The position numbers and the translations under genes were made by a program. Source: Quercus robur (Eukaryota; Streptophyta; Magnoliopsida; Fagales; Fagaceae). Taken from it: 64,000 nt of DNA. The DNA lies in NCBI RefSeq assembly GCF_932294415.1, contig NC_065538.1:51558343-51622342 (forward strand), written 5' to 3'. Below, one piece after another: positions 46,901-59,296 of this stretch. Under the pieces are notes generated by a model. That model did not search any database. It saw nothing but the letters and a program-made list of their open reading frames with translations, and was not told the origin of the DNA. How positions within the stretch are numbered: the stretch's first letter is position 1; every line of letters starts with the position of its first letter.

Positions 46901-49900
46901 GAGTCTGTGGATTTTGTCTGAGACTTCAATTATTTATTTGAAGTAACTGGTATATGATATAGTCACCACCATTTTGTGGTGGAAGAAGATAATCAGATTC
47001 ATTCATGCAGAACTTATGCCACACCAAGATATTTCTAGTATATGATTATGTATAAATCGGAAAAGTTGATTCTGTTTTCATTCCTTACCTTGCATGCTTC
47101 CAACTGTGCCTTTCTCTGCAATATCTCAGATTGTTGGAGACATCACTAAGGAGAGCACTTTGGTCCCTGAATATTTCAAAGGAGTGAGGAAAGTTATTAA
47201 TGCTGTTTCTGTCATTGTTGGGCCAAAGGAAGGGGACACTCCTGATAGGGCAAAATATAGCCAAGTATGTTTTTGAAAATTGTTAAGATGGTGAAAAGTC
47301 ATAGTTTCATGTATAGATGCAGTATATTTTGCAATTAGAATGTCAGCCCACTTTCCGTCAGTTTGTTTGGCTTCTTAAATATAATCTGTATGCTTGCTAC
47401 CATATTTTCCATCTCTAACACAATAAAAAAATGTTGTGGTACAGGGGATCAAGTTCTTTGAACCGGAGGTGGCGAACTGATGCCTATTCTCTCTTTTTTT
47501 CCCCCTCAAATTGAAATTTCAAATCAAAGCTTCACTTTTTCCATTTAGCAAATCTGTGGTTTTTGATAACTGTGGTGCCTTATTTGATTGATGAGAACAG
47601 ATAAAAGGTGATTCACCTGAAAAGGTGGAATACATTGGGATGAAGAATTTAATCAATGCTGTAAAAGGAAGTGTTGGACTTCGAAATGGAAAACTACTAT
47701 TTGGATTTGAAGGTACACTATTTTCTAGATGAAAATTATATATATGGAACCATGCTGCCACATTTGAGCAAGTCTTTTAGCATACAGATTAGAGCAAAAT
47801 AAAACAAAAGCTTCAAAAAAAAAAAATTGGAATGGAAAAAAGGGGTGAGTGGTGGGGGCAATGCATAGCATTCAAGCAAGAAGCAAAATGAGAACAAATG
47901 TTCATAAATTATAGATGCCATAAAACATGAATGTTGAAATGCCATTTATAACATCTCTTTTGTGTATAGAATTTACAAATTTATTGTGTTCATTTTTTAT
48001 TCTACAAGTCATTTTCAGCAGATTGCTGGATTTGGCATTAGTTGTTAACAATTCAGCCAAGAATTTTGATACTCTGCTACTTTAGGGGAAAAATATGTTC
48101 ACCATGGGTTGGCTGACCTTAAATTAATATATGGCATTGGTGCCTTGCAATTTAGCCAAAATCCTGAATAGCATTTCTCATTCTGTTTGAAACATGAATA
48201 TGATCCATGACTGATTGTTTCTTCTCTTCTTTCCTCTTACTCCTATTTTTGCAGATAATAATTCTAGAGAGCTTGCTTGGGGTGCTTTAGATGACGTTGT
48301 TATGGGAGGAGTTAGTGAAAGCACATTTCAAATTGACCGAAGAGGCAGTGAAATTGGTGGCCCAACTGGGGTTTTCAAAGGTTTTTCCTGTCAGACCGCT
48401 CTACCTTTATCTTCCCATTATTTAGTTTCTTGCATGCAATCCCATAAGAACTATGATGATTAGCTTTCTACATCCAAATTCTTTGATTTATTTATTTATT
48501 ATTTGGTGCACCTCCTCCAGGTGTTGTTTCCACTGCAAACAATGGTGGCTTTACTAGTATCAGAACAAAGGTAAAATTCAATGATTTTTATTGACTTCTT
48601 ACTTCTGTGTGATATATGCTTTTCTGATCCTTGTTCTGGACTATTTCACTCTACATATGCTGACAAATGATCTTATATAGAATCTTAATGAGCCTAAATC
48701 ATGCTACTATGTGAAGTGTTTGTAGCATTTGTCCTGATGATAAGACAGTGAAATTTCCTTCTAGTTTTTATTTGGAGTTTTTATGCCCCAAGTTCTTTAA
48801 GAAATGGAATGAAATCATTTCATTAAAAGGGTCTTAAAAAAAGTCTTCAATCAATTTGTTGTGTGACAACCTATCTATCCATTGCTGACATGAACTTTTG
48901 ACATTTCTATGGACTACTTAGATAATATAGTTTCAGTTATCCATCTGGCATAGTTAGTAAAATACAGTACTATAAGATAATATCAGTTAATTGCCACATC
49001 TCTACTTTGCGTATCAATATGTGAGGGCCATGTTATTATTGATGAAAGTGCACCTCTTGCTAAACAAGGAATGAGGTTAACTATAATCTTTCTTTTCCAA
49101 AACAAGTTATTAGTGAGCTGTCCTCTCTGTCAAAGGAGGAGCTCTCTGGTATTTTCTTGCTACCTGTGGCAACAATTTTTCATCCTCTCTCTCTCTCTCT
49201 CTCCTTTTTTTTTTTTTTCCTCTGTTACAAGTCGGACAAAAATATTAAGCTGCTCCATTTTTCATTGATTTTTAATCTCATTATTAAAAGTTACTTTTTT
49301 GGGGCAATAAGTTTTTTCTCAAAAGTGTGGCTGTGCCTGACTTTCCTGCATTTTATACTAATTGATATTTTTCAATTCTTCTTATTCTCCTCTCCTTTCT
49401 TGGTGTGTGTTCTAGGCCTTTTGGGATGAGCTACTTTAACTTATGAGTCCACTTTTTCATGTTTTTCTTTCAGAATTTTTCAGTTCCAGAGGATCTTTCT
49501 GCATATGATGGTTTGGAGCTTCGCCTTAAAGGTGATGGTCGCAAGTATAAACTTATCATTCGCACTAGCAGTGATTGGGACACTGTCGGTTATACAGCCA
49601 GCTTTGACACTGTAGCAGGCCAATGGCAGTCAGTGAGTGACATTAAACCCCTTAATCAAATGGCTGTGTCAATTAATCACAATTTTCAAGCTATGGTGCT
49701 CTTTTCCTATCCAGATACGCTTGCCATTTTCTTCTTTGAGGCCTATATTTCGAGCACGAACAGTATCAGATGCCCCACCCTTCGACCCGACAAATGTTCT
49801 ATCATTGCAGGCATGCTTCCATTAACACTATTGGCTATTTTCTGCTTCATGGTTTTCTACCTTGGTTCTTGATGAGGTATACAAATCACTGCAGCTTATG

Positions 49901-52900
49901 TTCAGCAAGTTTGAATATGATGGGAAATTGAATCCTACTTTTGTGGAAGGTGCATTTGAGCTTCCACTATCAAGCATCCGGACATACATAAAGGATCCTA
50001 TACGTCCGAGGTTTAACAATTCTTTCCCTTTGGATTTTATTATTATTATTATATGAATGCTTCAATGTAATTTGTCTGCTAGGTGGACTTTCTTCTTTAC
50101 ATTCTCTCTTTTTGTTGTGTACTTTGTAGGTTTGTACATGTGGGCTCAGCCGGAGTTACCCGTCCTGACAGGCCTGGACTTGATCTGAGCAAACAACCAC
50201 CTGCTGTTCGCTTGAACAAGGAATTGGGTTTTATTCTCACATTCAAGTTAAAGGTTTAAAATTAATATCTGCAATCTTTTAAGTTACAGAATTATTTGTG
50301 TTGCAGCCAACTGTGTTAATGCATTTTCAGAGAAAGCTATTCTGCTGCTAAAAAATTGCAAGCAGACTCTTAAATTTGGACTATTTATTTGGAATACAAG
50401 AAGTTACTATACATGGATTTAAGAGTTGAGACTTTTATGGTTTTACACAATGCTTTATGAGTTGATCCTTTTACAGTTTTACCCAATAACATGTAATCAT
50501 AAAAATTAGTGGAAGACAGACCTAAAATAATTTTAGTAGAAGTAGTAAAAAAGTACATATTAATTAAGGTGACAGAGAGCATGATTTTGGATAGGATATA
50601 ATGGTGGAGAAGAATACATGGGCTAATCTTGATTAGTCTATTAAGGATCCATAGCCAACCACAAAATTTTGGGACTAGTGCTTTGTTGTGATTATTGTTA
50701 TTGTAGAATTCCTTGTTAGAGTGGATATTATGCAAACCAATATAAATATGACATATTGACTAGAGAATATCCACAGTAAATAAAAAGAAAATTACATCTA
50801 ACCTACAATTATAATAACCAACTCAAAACTTGGTACAAATATTGACCAATACGATTAAAATGGAAAAGAAACACAATTTAGATAGATAGAAAGTTGTTAG
50901 GAACTCAAATCATGCTCATTCTGACTTTTACTACAATTGGTTAGTTACAAAAATAAATGAGTTATGAGTAAAGAGGAAAAGAGAAGATTTTCAATTTCAA
51001 ATTGGCTTGTTATTGATCATGTCTTATGCTATTACCCCAAGCCTATCCATCTACAAGTCTGCTCTTCATAGTCTGACACTGGCCAATTCTGCAATAGGGG
51101 GAGGATTTATTACGAGAAAGCGGAATACCATATGCAATCGTTAGGCCATGTGCATTAACTGAGGAGCCTGCCGGAGCAGATCTCATTTTCGAGCAGGGAG
51201 ACAATATAACGGTACAACATTTTTTCTTTAATCATATCTCAATTTGTACTATTTAATGGTAATGTTCAAATACCCCACTGGTGGGTTCTGTTAGCATTAC
51301 CTTGCTCTTGAATTGAGTTTCTTGGGTTCTTGGTTAAGCCTTCAAGGCTAAAATTACTTTATGTGATGATTTTTGGCTATACTATACATACAGGGTAAGA
51401 TATCAAGGGAAGAGATTGCTCGTATATGTGTTGCTGCTTTGGAAAGCACATATGCTTGTGACAAGACATTTGAGGTAATACTCTTGCTCCCCTTATTGTT
51501 GTCATATAATTGTAGTTTATGCACTTCAATTCTCTTTTTATTAATATACTTGGTTTGTGTCGTATGGGACAATAAGTGATTGTAGTATTTGCATGTAGCA
51601 TATTGATAGAAGTGCAAGTTTTACTTCAAATGCTTGTAGTTTACTGTACCACACAAAATCACCTTGTAATAATGTAAACTGAGTTTGTGACTTACTTTGA
51701 ACTTCTTTCATTTCTCCTTTTCCCCCTTTTTTCCCCAATTAATTAAAGGGAAAATTTTATATAACTGCTATAAGATCAGCTATGCTCTATGTTGTTGAAT
51801 GTTGGGTTGTTAAGAAATAACATATTATAAAATGAGTGTAGCTAAAACAAGAGTGTTGAGATGGATAAGTGGAAATACACAGAAAAATACGATTCATAAT
51901 AAAGAAATCTGTTTAAAGATAGGGTGGCTCCTATTGACGAAAAGATGAGAGAGATTCGCTCGAGATTGTTTGGTCATGTTCAAAGGAGAGTGATTAATGC
52001 AATGATAAGAAATTGATTCGAGTTGAGGGAACAAAATAGGGGTATAAAAAGACCAAAAATAACATGTAAGTAATAAAGAGTATGACTTCGGATAGAATAG
52101 AAAATAAAAGTAAATAAAAGTAATTGTGGCTGACCTTGATTAATCAAAAGATCAATAGCTGACCCCAAAAAATTTGGGACTAAAGTTTTGTTGTTTGTTT
52201 GGAGTAAAAACTAGTTTTTAGTTTTTCTGTAAAGAACCGTGGATGGTTGTAGTGGTAACATTTTGTCTGAATATCATAGAAAATAAATATAACTTTCAGG
52301 GTACGCAATATATAAAATTATTGTGCTTGCTTGTTCTTAAGCCACTTCAAAGATAGGGGTGAACTGCTCTGTCTATTTTATTACTACTTTAAGCAACATT
52401 AATAATTGTAATTGCCGATTCCAACAGTGATATCACAGAACACATTGTAAAACTTTTTACATGGTTAGACTTCAGGCTCTAAGTTTCTGGTTATTCATCC
52501 TATATAATTCCACATAACATGGTGCCAAAGTTTTTGCAAAACCGTAGTTCAGGCCCAAAAGTTCTTCTTATCCATCCTATAATAATCTTCCTCTATGGCT
52601 TAGAGTTTAGTCATTTGAAATTTTTTGGGGAAGAAGAACTACAATAATATTTTGAAATTGAGGAAACAGGACCGAAAAAGTTTAAAAATGAAATGCAGTT
52701 CCTTCTCTCAATAAGAAAAGCTGTAAATCCTTTTTCAATTACATGATTACTTTAGCTTTGTCAGTACCAGTAAAAAGTACAAGTGCTGTCCGGTCTAACT
52801 TGTATGATTTACCATGGAACTTCTTGACTATAAATGTTTGGATGAGCTGGAAGCATGAAAGTGGGAGAATGCTTTTGTGATACTTATTTACTCTTGAGCT

Positions 52901-53135
52901 TAATTAAGTTTCACTTGTGAACATAAAGTGCTCAAGTTTCATTTATTGGAGTTTTGGACATCATCACTTTCTTTTATGTCTTCTGCAGGTTAAAAGTGTG
53001 ATTCCATTTAGTGAGCCTTTTACAGTGGACCCTGAAAACCCACCTCCAGAGAAGGACTACGACATATACTTTAAAACTCTGAAGGATGGAATTACAGGGA
53101 AAGAAATTCTAGAACAAAGTCCTGTTCCAGTCTGA
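43925..53135 (+). CDS. Chloroplast-type SDR-CIA30 protein, HCF173-like (16 exons)
   Basis: Coding exons: 43925-43987, 45227-45481, 45579-45740, 46363-46413, 47130-47264, 47445-47468, 47601-47712, 48255-48380, 48521-48570, 49474-49632, 49715-49810, 49895-50010, 50130-50253, 51098-51211, 51394-51474 and 52989-53135. Phases join throughout to 604 aa. All introns are GT-AG except intron 11, which is GC-AG. The Ser-rich N-terminus looks like a plastid transit peptide. The Rossmann dinucleotide motif VLVAGATGGVG lies at about 133-143. A CIA30-type domain follows (AWGALDDVVMGGVSES at about 272; LKGDGRKYKLIIR). SDR sequence then resumes (GIPYAIVRPCALTEEP). This architecture is that of Arabidopsis HCF173 (psbA mRNA translation and stability in chloroplasts) and its paralogue At4g18810. 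I cannot tell which orthologue it is, so no symbol is given. Confidence 0.9.
45899..46339. mobile_element. hAT-type miniature element in intron 3
   Basis: 441 bp flanked by a perfect 8-bp duplication GTTGACAT (45891-45898 and 46340-46347). The ends are TAGTGATGGACC on the left and, on the minus strand, CAGGGATGGAACC on the right, both followed by GGGGGGCCA segments. The poly-C/poly-A run at about 45940-45970 lies within it. It has no coding capacity. It ends 23 nt before exon 4. Confidence 0.85.
49811..49894 (+). other. GC-AG intron 11
   Basis: Exon 11 ends TTGCAG followed by GCATGC; the acceptor is CACTGCAG at 49894. Splicing here joins VLSLQ to LMFSKFEYDG without a frame change, as expected for the family. 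Reading through instead gives a stop within five codons. GC donors are a known minority class in plants. Confidence 0.8.
50555..50715 (+). mobile_element. RTE-type LINE 3' fragment in intron 13
   Basis: ATGATTTTGGATAGGATATA, then TGGTGGAGAAGAATACATGG and CCAACCACAAAATTTTGGGA, ending in TTG-rich repeats. This is the degraded C-terminus and tail characteristic of plant RTE LINEs (reads like M-LDRI-WRRRIH, then TPKFWD). Heavily truncated. Confidence 0.6.
51775..52200 (+). mobile_element. RTE-type LINE 3' fragment in intron 15
   Basis: Translates in broken frames to the end of an RTE polymerase ORF (LRWISGNT, GVAPIDEKMRE, RLFGHVQRR), followed by a tail CCCCAAAAAATTTGGGACTA and TTGTTG repeats. 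No 5' region is present; it is an old 5'-truncated insertion in the gene's orientation. Confidence 0.75.
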
Positions 53136-54680
53136 TGCCATAAGCTTATCCAATTTTGAAAATAGCCATGTAAGTAACGTGGAGGTGGTCATATAATTAT
53201 TTCATGTAAAGCAGATTTAAGGCTGAGACTGTACACTTATATTTGTTACCTATTCCACACAGTTCAACATTTCCCAAAGGCATATTGATAAAACTGTTAA
53301 ATTATGCACATAAATTCTTTGTTCTTGCTACTGTTATTGATCAACTCAATGAAGCAGACTGGGGAATTCTTTGACTGCTTCGCTTATACTCCTGTTGATC
53401 GATGCAGGTGTATTCATCCCTTGAAAGCACAGAGCAGAAGCTTCAAAAGAAACATACAAGCATGGAAGAAAGGAAATATAACATAATTCAGCTCTGCGTT
53501 CAAACAATGTCTCAGTATAGATAATTTATATGAGATAGTTGAAAATACCAACTCACATTTGAAGGGTTTACTTCATAATTGTACATTCTTGTGTGTATGA
53601 ATACTTATGCTAATTAAGAAGACAATTAAATGAAAGCGAACATGTTTTTCATTTTTTCTTTTAATAGCAATATCAAGACTGTTTACATGTTTATGTTCCT
53701 TTGTAGGCGTTTCAAGCTGCCTTACAACTTTCTTGTTCCTTCTGTGCTTTTTTAATCAGAGTTTTTGCCACTCATTCCACTTTCCCTTTAGCAACTCGTT
53801 TTCCAATAAATTGAGAATTAATCAAAATTTTAAAATATTTCTATAGGACACAGTTTTACTCCATTCATTGGATTAACCAGGAGATTATTCTATGATAAAA
53901 TGGTCTTTGTCCAATGGTTAGACCACATATAACGTGTTAGGAATGCTGGGTTTCTGTATACTTAAAATGGACACAGTGAGTGTTGACTATTAAATGTCGC
54001 CTCAGTAGTTTCAGTTTGTGCTAATAAATCATGGCTTTGTGATTGGAAATCGACATTGGTTTTTACAATGTCATAAATAAATTGGGAGCACTGTTTGCAA
54101 TAAATAAATTTTCTTGAATTTCTTTCCCAGTTATTATTAATAATATAAAATGAACATACTCTCCTTTCACAAAGCACCATCCCAACTTTGATATTTTTGT
54201 GCTTCACAAAGATGACAGTTTTATTGCAAATCCACCATAATTTTGATATTGTTATTATCCTGTTTTCTTTTTATTATGGTGTATGTAAGGATTTTTTTTT
54301 TTTTTTTGGGTGAATTATAAGGATATATATTTGAGAAAAAAGAGAGAATCAAGTGAGATGGATTTGTCACCGACCCTCCTAAGCATTGGAATATTTTCGT
54401 GTCATTGACAAAAGATTTTGGTAAAAATAGAAAGTGAAATGCTTGAGGTACTAATGCTATAAATTGACCAATCAATATGTGCTACGGGTAACACAGTGGG
54501 CTCGACCTTACGCAAATCTTGGGTAGAGTGCTATTCTGGAAGGGACTGTGAGCATGCTGTATGGTCACGACGAATATGGGAGAAAGTTGCATCCATACTT
54601 ACATATTAGTACATGGTAAAAACTAAAAAGAGAAGCAAAAACAAAAACCAAACAGAAAAATAAGAAAACGAAAACGAAAT
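53136..54680. other. 3' UTR and intergenic stretch
   Basis: The first few hundred bases are probably 3' UTR of the SDR-CIA30 gene. AATTAAATGAAAG at about 53620 could be a weak polyadenylation region. At about 53888-53935 GGTCTTTGTCCAATGGTTAG looks like a worn tRNA-derived SINE head. No other gene. Confidence 0.4.
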
Positions 54681-54888
54681 AACTAGGTGCAACTGGAACA
54701 AATTATGCCTTACCATTACTTTTTACTACCCCAAACTTCGAAAAACAAATTATGCTGTATGGTGACGATTTTTTGTTCTTTGATAACTAGGTGCAACTGG
54801 AACAAATTATGCCTTACCATTACTTTTTACTACCCCAAACTTCGAAAAACAAATCATGCTGTATGGTGACGATTTTTTATTCTTTGAA
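54681..54888. repeat. 104-bp tandem duplication
   Basis: AACTAGGTGCAACTGGAACA begins at 54681 and again at 54785; the two 104-bp units differ at very few positions. Confidence 0.93.
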
Positions 54889-54913
54889 AAACAAAGAACA
54901 AAAAATCGTCACC
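54865..54913. repeat. 22-bp-arm hairpin at the end of the duplication
   Basis: GGTGACGATTTTTTATTCTT pairs with the segment ending AAAAAATCGTCACC across a 5-nt loop, with one mismatch. The right arm is a perfect complement of the first repeat's version at 54761-54782. Confidence 0.85.
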
Positions 54914-57202
54914 AAATTTCCAAAGTTGGACTTGCACAGGTCTAGAATGGGACAAAGTTACAAACTCACTCTATAGACTATAAGAGAGCTTTTCCATTTT
55001 TCTCAATATGGCATCCCATTGTGTTTTGTGTAAGTTGCAGTACATTGCATAGTCGAGGAACCTGTGAAAGTTGACAGGCTATTCAGCTTTCTCTGATTCC
55101 AGTAAATTTGTCAAGGGAAAAATGCATTAACTCTCCCTCTCTCTCAAATTTAGGAGGTAAAATAAGGAGAAAATCTATCATATATCGTATATTTACCCTT
55201 TCTATGAAGGTGGATTTTACAGTTGTGGAGTCCATTTTGTGTAAGAGGGTGAATACATGTATCGGATACATGCAATAACTCCTCATAAAAAGAAATTTAT
55301 AATTTTTTTTTTAATAACTTTGATATGATAGATTGTGAGTAGTTGTCTATTATTTTCACATGAACTTATTTTTTTTTTACCATTTACTTATTGTCTGTCA
55401 CATTATAGCCAAGTTGTACTAAAAAAAAAATGTGTGGTGTTAGATTTTCTCATTAAAACTAGGCATTTTGGTATCAATGTACAAGAACAAGTGCAGATTG
55501 TAAAAAAAGCTCATATCAGGCAGAGCTGCTGCAACAGATGATGTTTTTTTTCTTTTTGATAAGGTGCAGCAGGTGATGTTAGAACTTAGAAGTTTGTGAT
55601 GCACTGTTTCTATATGCAAGACAAAATGACAAGCCATGGAATCTGCATGCAGATTCGTCAGGCTGTTGCTCCCTTATCATTTTGCATGCAAGCATTACCC
55701 TAGTAGATATTGCAATTAATATATCCTGAAATTTGCACATGCATTGGTGCTAAAAGTTTGTCACTTTCAAATGTTTTCAATCTAAGAGATGTGCATTTTA
55801 GGTAGTAGCAAGAGAAGTGGGGAAACTAGCTAGTAAGGCTTTGATGACAATATATCGATGTATTCTATATGCTATGCACTTTTTTTTGCATATTTTAGTT
55901 GTGTGAAAAACAATCTTTGGCATATTAAGGACCATAGTAAGAAATCAAGATATATATAGTAAATTTGTATGCAGTAACTTTTGAAATGAATGGGGCTTTG
56001 AAAATCAAATTTAGTAGGGTGGTTTCCTCCTATCTGTATATATCACTGTCAGTGGCAGTCTGGTTTGGACTTTGGCGCCGTACTGGCACTTTGGATTCAA
56101 TTCTTGAAAACTGGCTGCCAACTTTGCCAGACAGCAATTGTCGTTTCATACAAGTGTTTTAAAGTACGCTCATAAAAGAGTATCATTTATAAATTTGAAA
56201 GTGTTGTCTCTAAGCCATATATGTAGAACACCTAGACTGCCTTCCCAGTATATTTGTTATCCCAGAAATAAAAATCTTATGTGACATTTTTTGTACCTTA
56301 CTTTGTATTTCATCAATTATTTTATAAAAAAAGAAAAAAGAATATACAACAAGTTGTGAACGTTTTTAATGCTCATTGTTTGGAAGGTTATGTACTAACT
56401 CTTTGTGTCTACTCACAAAAAAGCGATGAACAAAATAAAAATCATATGCTCCATTAATTATGTGTTTGATTTTTTTTTTTTTTTTTAAATTTGATTACTT
56501 TATAAAGATTTAAAAATAAAATAAAAAAAGGAGGGAGAAATTGATGGATTAATATAAGAACAGTGTTTATTGCGTACACTGTGTGCAACAACTTTTTCCC
56601 TTAATATAAAATGGAATTCTTAGGAAGTAACTTGATGAATTTTATTCCAATGGATGCTATAAAATTACAAGGGTATAAAATACAAAAATCAATACTAAGA
56701 TTTGGATTAATACCAAGAATTATCAAAGACTTAAAATATCTAATTTGCTTTAAGCATAAGCAAGACTTAACAATTAACACCGTTTGAAAGTTCTCTACTC
56801 CCCCGAGTCCTCTACTTCCTTCCAACACTAAGATGAAGAAGGAAATGAGAGGAGAATGGAAATTTTCAAATGATATTAAGTTACGTTTGTACTTTGTGAT
56901 AGTATCTAAAATTAGCTCAAATTTTAGGGGTAATTTTTATATTTTACCAAATACGAATATGGCTCGAAACTTGGTTGAAAGAAGTCAAAGAACTTAACAA
57001 CTTATTAACATTCAACAAATAAATAAATAAATAACTTATTAACAAGACGTATGAATGATGATATAAAATAAGTCACAGTGGCCCAATGATCAAACTACAT
57101 ATATATCATATCATATGTTACGATCTCAAGCGGCTGTCAAAGCCAATCTATACCTCCTAAGATCTTGACTTTTAACTGCTAGCTAGCGTTCTTGAATACT
57201 AA

Positions 57203-57237
<35 letters not shown>

Positions 57238-57590
57238 TAGCGTATTATTAACAAAATTGATGCTGGCATCTGAGTTTTTTACGGAGTTCATAAAGTTATA
57301 ATAGAACAAGTACAGTTCAATCTAGTTTAGATCACTTCTATTCAATGAATCAATACTTGCCTGAAAGCAATAATCAAAGCCACTAGCATTTAAAAAGCCA
57401 AGCAAAGGCCTTGGCTTTTCAAACACATTGTATAAAGATTAGAGTGGAAATTAAATAGATAGGCATGAACAATATATTTCTCTGTGTTTCTTCCAGACAA
57501 TGTAACATTTACATCACCAAGTAAACGAATCTTTAAAAAACTACAACAATAATTATAAATCGGGGTCATTTTGTATTGAGCTTTGACCTG
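54914..57590. other. Intergenic region
   Basis: No gene supported. AT-rich, with T/A runs (about 56470-56490) and a TA run (about 57206-57232). Confidence 0.5.
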
Positions 57591-58019
57591 CTAAATTAGT
57601 TCCATTCCTAGAAAAGAGGTTGTCTTCGACATCTTCTTCAGAAGCAACAAACTAATACCTGCAAAACAAGCTAATATATGTATCAAAAACTTTCAAAATA
57701 TAGCTCAAAAGAATGAACAAAAAAGAGAGAGATGAAGAGTATAGCTCCATACATTGAAACAAAATTTGTGTTTTCTTGGAGGACGAGTATGCATAACTTT
57801 TCTAAGTCTCGCAAGCATTTCATCCTCGGTGAATATTCTTCCTGGGGAGCTCATGAACACCCTTCTTTGGATTGGAGGAGACCACAGTCCACTTTGCTCA
57901 TAATCAAAGTCGAATTCAGACACATCAGAAAATTTTTGAACAAGTCGTTCAGACACAGACTTGGAAACTAGTTCAACTCTTTGTGATGATGGTGAAGATG
58001 AGATTTCTGAGATGGACAT
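57591..58019 (-). CDS. Small plant protein of unknown function (two-exon model)
   Basis: The ATG at 58019 opens a roughly 90-residue frame: Ser-rich N-terminus, then acidic [20 protein letters not shown], then [36 protein letters not shown]. The conserved-looking [11 protein letters not shown]...[12 protein letters not shown] block and lack of low complexity argue for a real gene; I do not recognise its function. The frame continues to 57705, but a splice acceptor TTTTGCAG at 57659 suggests a second exon. Two donors fit: GTATGG at 57752 (ends FCFNVLVCCF, stop at 57638) or GTTTCA at 57760 (ends [15 protein letters not shown], stop at 57591). The first donor fits consensus better; the coordinates cover both. 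Confidence 0.6.
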
Positions 58020-59296
58020 TGATAAGAATAAGCCAATGGTGCATAAGATAATGAAAAATAGAGAGCAGCTTGGTGATTGGTGTGAGAGATTGAGAAAGAG
58101 ACAACATATAATTTTAGATAGAAGCTAACGTTAAGGTGGGAACTAGGATGAGGACGTGTATGGCTGTATGCAATAATAATCATGTACAGACGTGGGAAGC
58201 ATTGCTGAAGATTCCTATATATTGGTGTTTCATTATCAGTTTCGAAATTCAGAGGAAGATTCGCTATTTGTAGCTAAACAGTGCTTGGAACTTTGAAAAG
58301 TTTTTTTAATTATTTGGACTTTGTTATTTTGTGTGGGATCGATGTAACATGTACCTAAGTTATTTTATCCATGGGAAATACTGTTTTTGTGGACATGGAG
58401 ACATGTTTATTTGTGGTGCTGTGGACCCTAGTTCATGGTCCTAGAGATTTATATTCCATGGTTGGTAAGCATGATTAGTATGCAGGCACGATTATTTCTG
58501 GTGCATGTGATTTATTGTTATTTTTCTATATACATGTGCCTAACTTTTCCAAGAAAAAAAAAATTGAAAGGTATGTGTGTAATCAAAATGTTGAAAATTA
58601 TCATGTGTGTGTGTTTGTTTCTCAAAAAAAAAAAAAAATGTTGAAAATTATCATTTACACTATAAGCTCGATTGTCACTTAGAGAGACCTTTTTAATTAG
58701 ATCGCAGTAAATCATGGACCAGTCTCTGGAATACCAATAGTAACATTGGTTGGGAATAAGTTTCTATATTTGTATTTTTTTTGTTTTTTTTTTTTCCTGA
58801 ATAACATAATTTTTAAAGAATAAAAGGTATGCAAGAGAGGACTATAAAAACGCATGTAAGTTTTCATATTTGCTTTAATCAATGAAATTGTAGTCCTAAA
58901 GTATATCTCTTCATCCTAATATAAATATAGAATTTGAAAGGTTAATAAAATAATGTGTTTAGGAACATTTCTATCATTAAAATAAAGGTTCTATTACTTG
59001 AAAAAAAGAAAAAGAAAATTAAACTTTGAGTGTGCTGGAGATGTCAGATGAGATTTCGATATTAGTCATTGAACTAACGCACATGTTCTTTCAAAATAAT
59101 CGAGGTCTATGAATTTCTTCTGAGTTCGAATTATCAATCCCTCATATTGCCATGTTGCTTGCAAGGCAGAATAACATTGAATCACGATGCATTGATTAGC
59201 AGAGTAACATTGGATCAACATGCATTGCAAGCCCATTTCTCCAATGTTGGATTGTATAATTCTCTTACCTACCACTTGTAGGTAAGAGAATTATAA
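58020..59296. other. Intergenic region upstream of the small gene
   Basis: No other gene. A-rich runs at 58551-58562 and 58624-58638. TGTTGAAAATTATCAT is duplicated (58589 and 58639). A short inverted repeat GGTAAGAGAATTATA occurs around 59255-59295. Confidence 0.45.

Noticed and set aside
49637..49825. Independent 62-codon gene
   Set aside because: It is exon 11 of the SDR-CIA30 gene read with its flanking introns.
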